Of a DNA stretch of 17,909 nt, positions 16,413-17,909 are shown piece by piece. The translations under genes were made by a program, and so were the position numbers. The DNA lies in contig DKXL01000020.1 in NCBI GenBank assembly GCA_002493005.1, positions 1-17,909 of the forward strand, read 5' to 3'. Position 1 is the stretch's first letter. Each line of letters begins with the position of its first letter. The DNA is from Ruminococcaceae bacterium UBA7127 (GTDB lineage: Bacteria; Bacillota; Clostridia; Oscillospirales; Acutalibacteraceae). The notes beneath the pieces were generated by a model, which saw nothing but the letters and a program-made list of their open reading frames with translations, had not been told where the DNA came from and made no database searches.

Positions 16413-17169
16413 ACTTAGTCACCTTTATATAACAAAAAGCTACTGCGGCAAAGTTTAGTGCGAACATAAACATAACGGCTCCGGCAGATTCAGTTAACCT
16501 ATACTCAGTAAACGGTTGAAATGCGCATATAATATTATGCTCCGGCAATGAGTTGCAAAGATACCACATAATGTATACTATAGGATAAACTATAAATCTG
16601 TTGTGCAAAGCCATTGAAACCGCTGTTGCACCCATGCCCAAAATACCTGAGAATGTAACTGCAATAAAGGTACACATAATATCGTAGAGCATCGGTTGAG
16701 CAAAAGATTCTTTAAGAGACGGAGTGTCTTCAATATATGAGAAGTCAACTGCGGTATAAGTACCTCCTGCAAAAATAAATTGCGTCATAACTAAGTTAAC
16801 AAGAAGAGGAATAAGTATTATAAAAAATGAAAATACAAAGCCCTTAGCCATATTTATCAAAAAATATTTGTTTTTGCCCCATTTTGTGATAAGCAGATTC
16901 TTATATCCCAGTTTATAATCCTCGATACAATCATCTGCTACAATTATCGCCAAAAGCAGCGGCAGATAGTTAAAAAACAGATTGCTCATCCCCGGCGATA
17001 CCGGTGCAAATAGGGAGATGAATGCGTTTAATTCCGGATAATACACCGAAGCCCCCAAATGAATATCTTTTAAAGTTAAAAGTATGCTGAGAACAGGAAT
17101 AAAAAAGAAAAGTAAAACTATGCTTAATTTAATTTTATTGTTTATGATACGACTAAAATAATATGACAT
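16399..17169 (-). CDS. ABC permease-like membrane protein (first of three)
   Basis: 256 residues with about six hydrophobic segments. The cytoplasmic loop CIEDYKLGYKNLLITKWGKN (81-100) after the second segment has the form E-(N/D)-x-x-x-GY-x-x-LLI-x-(R/K), shared with the third membrane protein. Between segments 1 and 2 there is a sizeable extracytoplasmic loop (IHLGASVYYPELNAFIS). GAGGTG lies 5 nt upstream of the ATG. It is the first gene of the five-gene overlapping operon. No convincing promoter was seen between it and the hairpin at 17252-17287, so transcription may come from the secreted-protein gene upstream. Confidence 0.82.
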   Translation of the reverse strand: MSYYFSRIINNKIKLSIVLLFFFIPVLSILLTLKDIHLGASVYYPELNAFISLFAPVSPGMSNLFFNYLPLLLAIIVADDCIEDYKLGYKNLLITKWGKNKYFLINMAKGFVFSFFIILIPLLVNLVMTQFIFAGGTYTAVDFSYIEDTPSLKESFAQPMLYDIMCTFIAVTFSGILGMGATAVSMALHNRFIVYPIVYIMWYLCNSLPEHNIICAFQPFTEYRLTESAGAVMFMFALNFAAVAFCYIKVTKYDKV

Positions 17170-17251
17170 TATTACACCTCACTTATATTATTTTATTTTT
17201 TTGCTTTAGGGGTAAGCGCAATTTTAACAAAAAGTAATTAGTGGTAAATTT

Positions 17252-17287
17252 CAAATGCCCCTGTCACCATAACAACAGGGGCGTTTG
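17252..17287 (-). terminator. 13-bp hairpin between the secreted-protein gene and the transporter operon
   Basis: CAAATGCCCCTGT (17252-17264) pairs with ACAGGGGCGTTTG (17275-17287), one G-U pair, 10-nt loop. On the minus strand the stem is followed by AAATTTACC, which is not a good U-tract. It may therefore be a partial terminator or an mRNA stabiliser rather than a full stop. Confidence 0.6.
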
Positions 17288-17330
17288 AGAATGTTACGGG
17301 CAAATCTGTACTAAATTTTAAATTTGGTTA

Positions 17331-17780
17331 TTAGTTATAATCAGAAAATGTATGTTTAGCAGTTTCCTCATCCCAATAGCCGGCTACCATATAGACTTTA
17401 TCATTTTTGTTGTTATTATATGCAGCCAAAGCAACATCCATATTTTTGGCAGTGTCATAAGCGTGATAATATTTAGCTTTTTCCCCTTGCTTAATCATAT
17501 AAGAATTGGATTGGTGTGACCACCATGGACCGGAGAGATAATAATACGTTGAGGTACCTTTGCCTTCAGCCGAAAATGTAAATTCAATTTTCCATGGAAC
17601 CTCAATGCCGGAGTTCCCCCTGTATTCGGCACTGCCGTAACCTATTTCCTGATTGGCTGGCACCGTAAATGAGTATGGTGTGTTATTGTCCGTACCGTAT
17701 GCTGACGCGCCAAATGCAAAAGCTCCAATGCTCAAAGCGCCCACAGCAAGGACTGCGACTAATCTTTTGTAAAAATTCAT
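17331..17780 (-). CDS. Small secreted protein, DUF2712-like
   Basis: 149 residues. The signal peptide MNFYKRLVAVLAVGALSIGAFAFGASA is followed by a mature part of about 120 residues. This part is rich in Tyr, Trp and Asn, with SFTVPANQE, EGKGTSTYYYLSGPWW, YYHAYDTA, LAAYNNNKNDKVYMVAGYW and WDEET. The pattern recalls the poorly characterised secreted DUF2712 family, which I know only as small exported Firmicutes proteins; this match is from memory and tentative. No lipobox or cell-wall sorting signal is present. Start: ATG 17780 has AAGGAGG about 6 nt upstream. A longer frame from 17855 would put 25 residues before the signal peptide and was rejected. It sits directly upstream of, and in the same direction as, the ABC operon. 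The protein could be the operon's substrate or an accessory factor, as in lactococcin-972-like loci. Confidence 0.82.
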   Translation of the reverse strand: MNFYKRLVAVLAVGALSIGAFAFGASAYGTDNNTPYSFTVPANQEIGYGSAEYRGNSGIEVPWKIEFTFSAEGKGTSTYYYLSGPWWSHQSNSYMIKQGEKAKYYHAYDTAKNMDVALAAYNNNKNDKVYMVAGYWDEETAKHTFSDYN

Positions 17781-17846
17781 AGATTCCTCCTTGTCTAATA
17801 TAATATTAAAATGTATATTTTGAAAAATGGCAGTACAGATTTGCCG

Positions 17847-17866
17847 TTTTAACAACTTTTAACAAC
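17847..17866 (-). promoter_or_regulatory. Tandem decamer direct repeat upstream of the secreted-protein gene
   Basis: TTTTAACAAC occurs twice in immediate tandem (17847-17856 and 17857-17866), one helical turn apart. On the minus strand this reads GTTGTTAAAA twice, 67-86 bp before the start codon. A -10-like TATTAT lies at 17805-17800 with only a poor -35, which is the layout of an activator-dependent promoter. Regulator unknown. The remaining bases to 17909 are very AT-rich with no gene seen. Confidence 0.4.
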
Positions 17867-17909
17867 TATAATTATTTAACAATTAATAAATATATAAATT
17901 AGTTTTTTA

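Noticed and set aside
17781..17855. N-terminal extension of the secreted protein
   Set aside because: It would place 25 residues before a normal signal peptide. AAGGAGG sits just upstream of ATG 17780.

Overview
The window looks like a chromosomal segment from a spore-forming, low-to-mid GC member of the Clostridia. The best guess is a Ruminococcus-type starch or fibre degrader, possibly close to R. bromii. Three things point there: a spoIIE homologue; a secreted CotH-type protein that carries a starch-binding-like module and a C-terminal dockerin; and, divergent from it, a lipoprotein ending in a cohesin-like domain. The species guess is inference. No rRNA, tRNA, CRISPR array or transposase was seen.

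Left part (1-5788): the 3' two thirds of rpoC run in from the left edge and end at a strong bidirectional hairpin. ruvX follows on the minus strand. It is divergent from spoIIE, and the 285 bp between them hold two abutting palindromes. Middle (5789-9710): a convergent terminator, then the dockerin-bearing CotH protein on the minus strand. Across a 250-bp promoter region lies the cohesin-like lipoprotein on the plus strand. This is a plausible ligand and receptor pair for a cellulosome- or amylosome-like surface complex.

Right-middle (9711-13365): a small lipoprotein on the plus strand, then two minus-strand genes. One is a Nudix protein with a degenerate pyrophosphatase-like N-terminus, and the other is a membrane-anchored DHHW (SGNH/AlgX-like) protein. 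Right part (13366-17780): a tight minus-strand cluster. In order of transcription it holds a small secreted protein (DUF2712-like), a hairpin, three different small polytopic membrane proteins, a BcrA-type ABC ATPase and a membrane-anchored leucine-rich-repeat protein. Start/stop overlaps and shared Shine-Dalgarno/stop sequences make the last five genes an operon. It resembles peptide or bacteriocin export/immunity loci, but its substrate is unknown.

The clearest structure not explained by genes is a family of mosaic intergenic repeats at four places (2675-2742, 5791-6016, 9761-10102, 13088-13298), in both orientations. They are built from three recombined modules and end in a 15-bp GC palindrome of the type GCGGCGTCACGCCGC, which occurs seven times, always outside genes.
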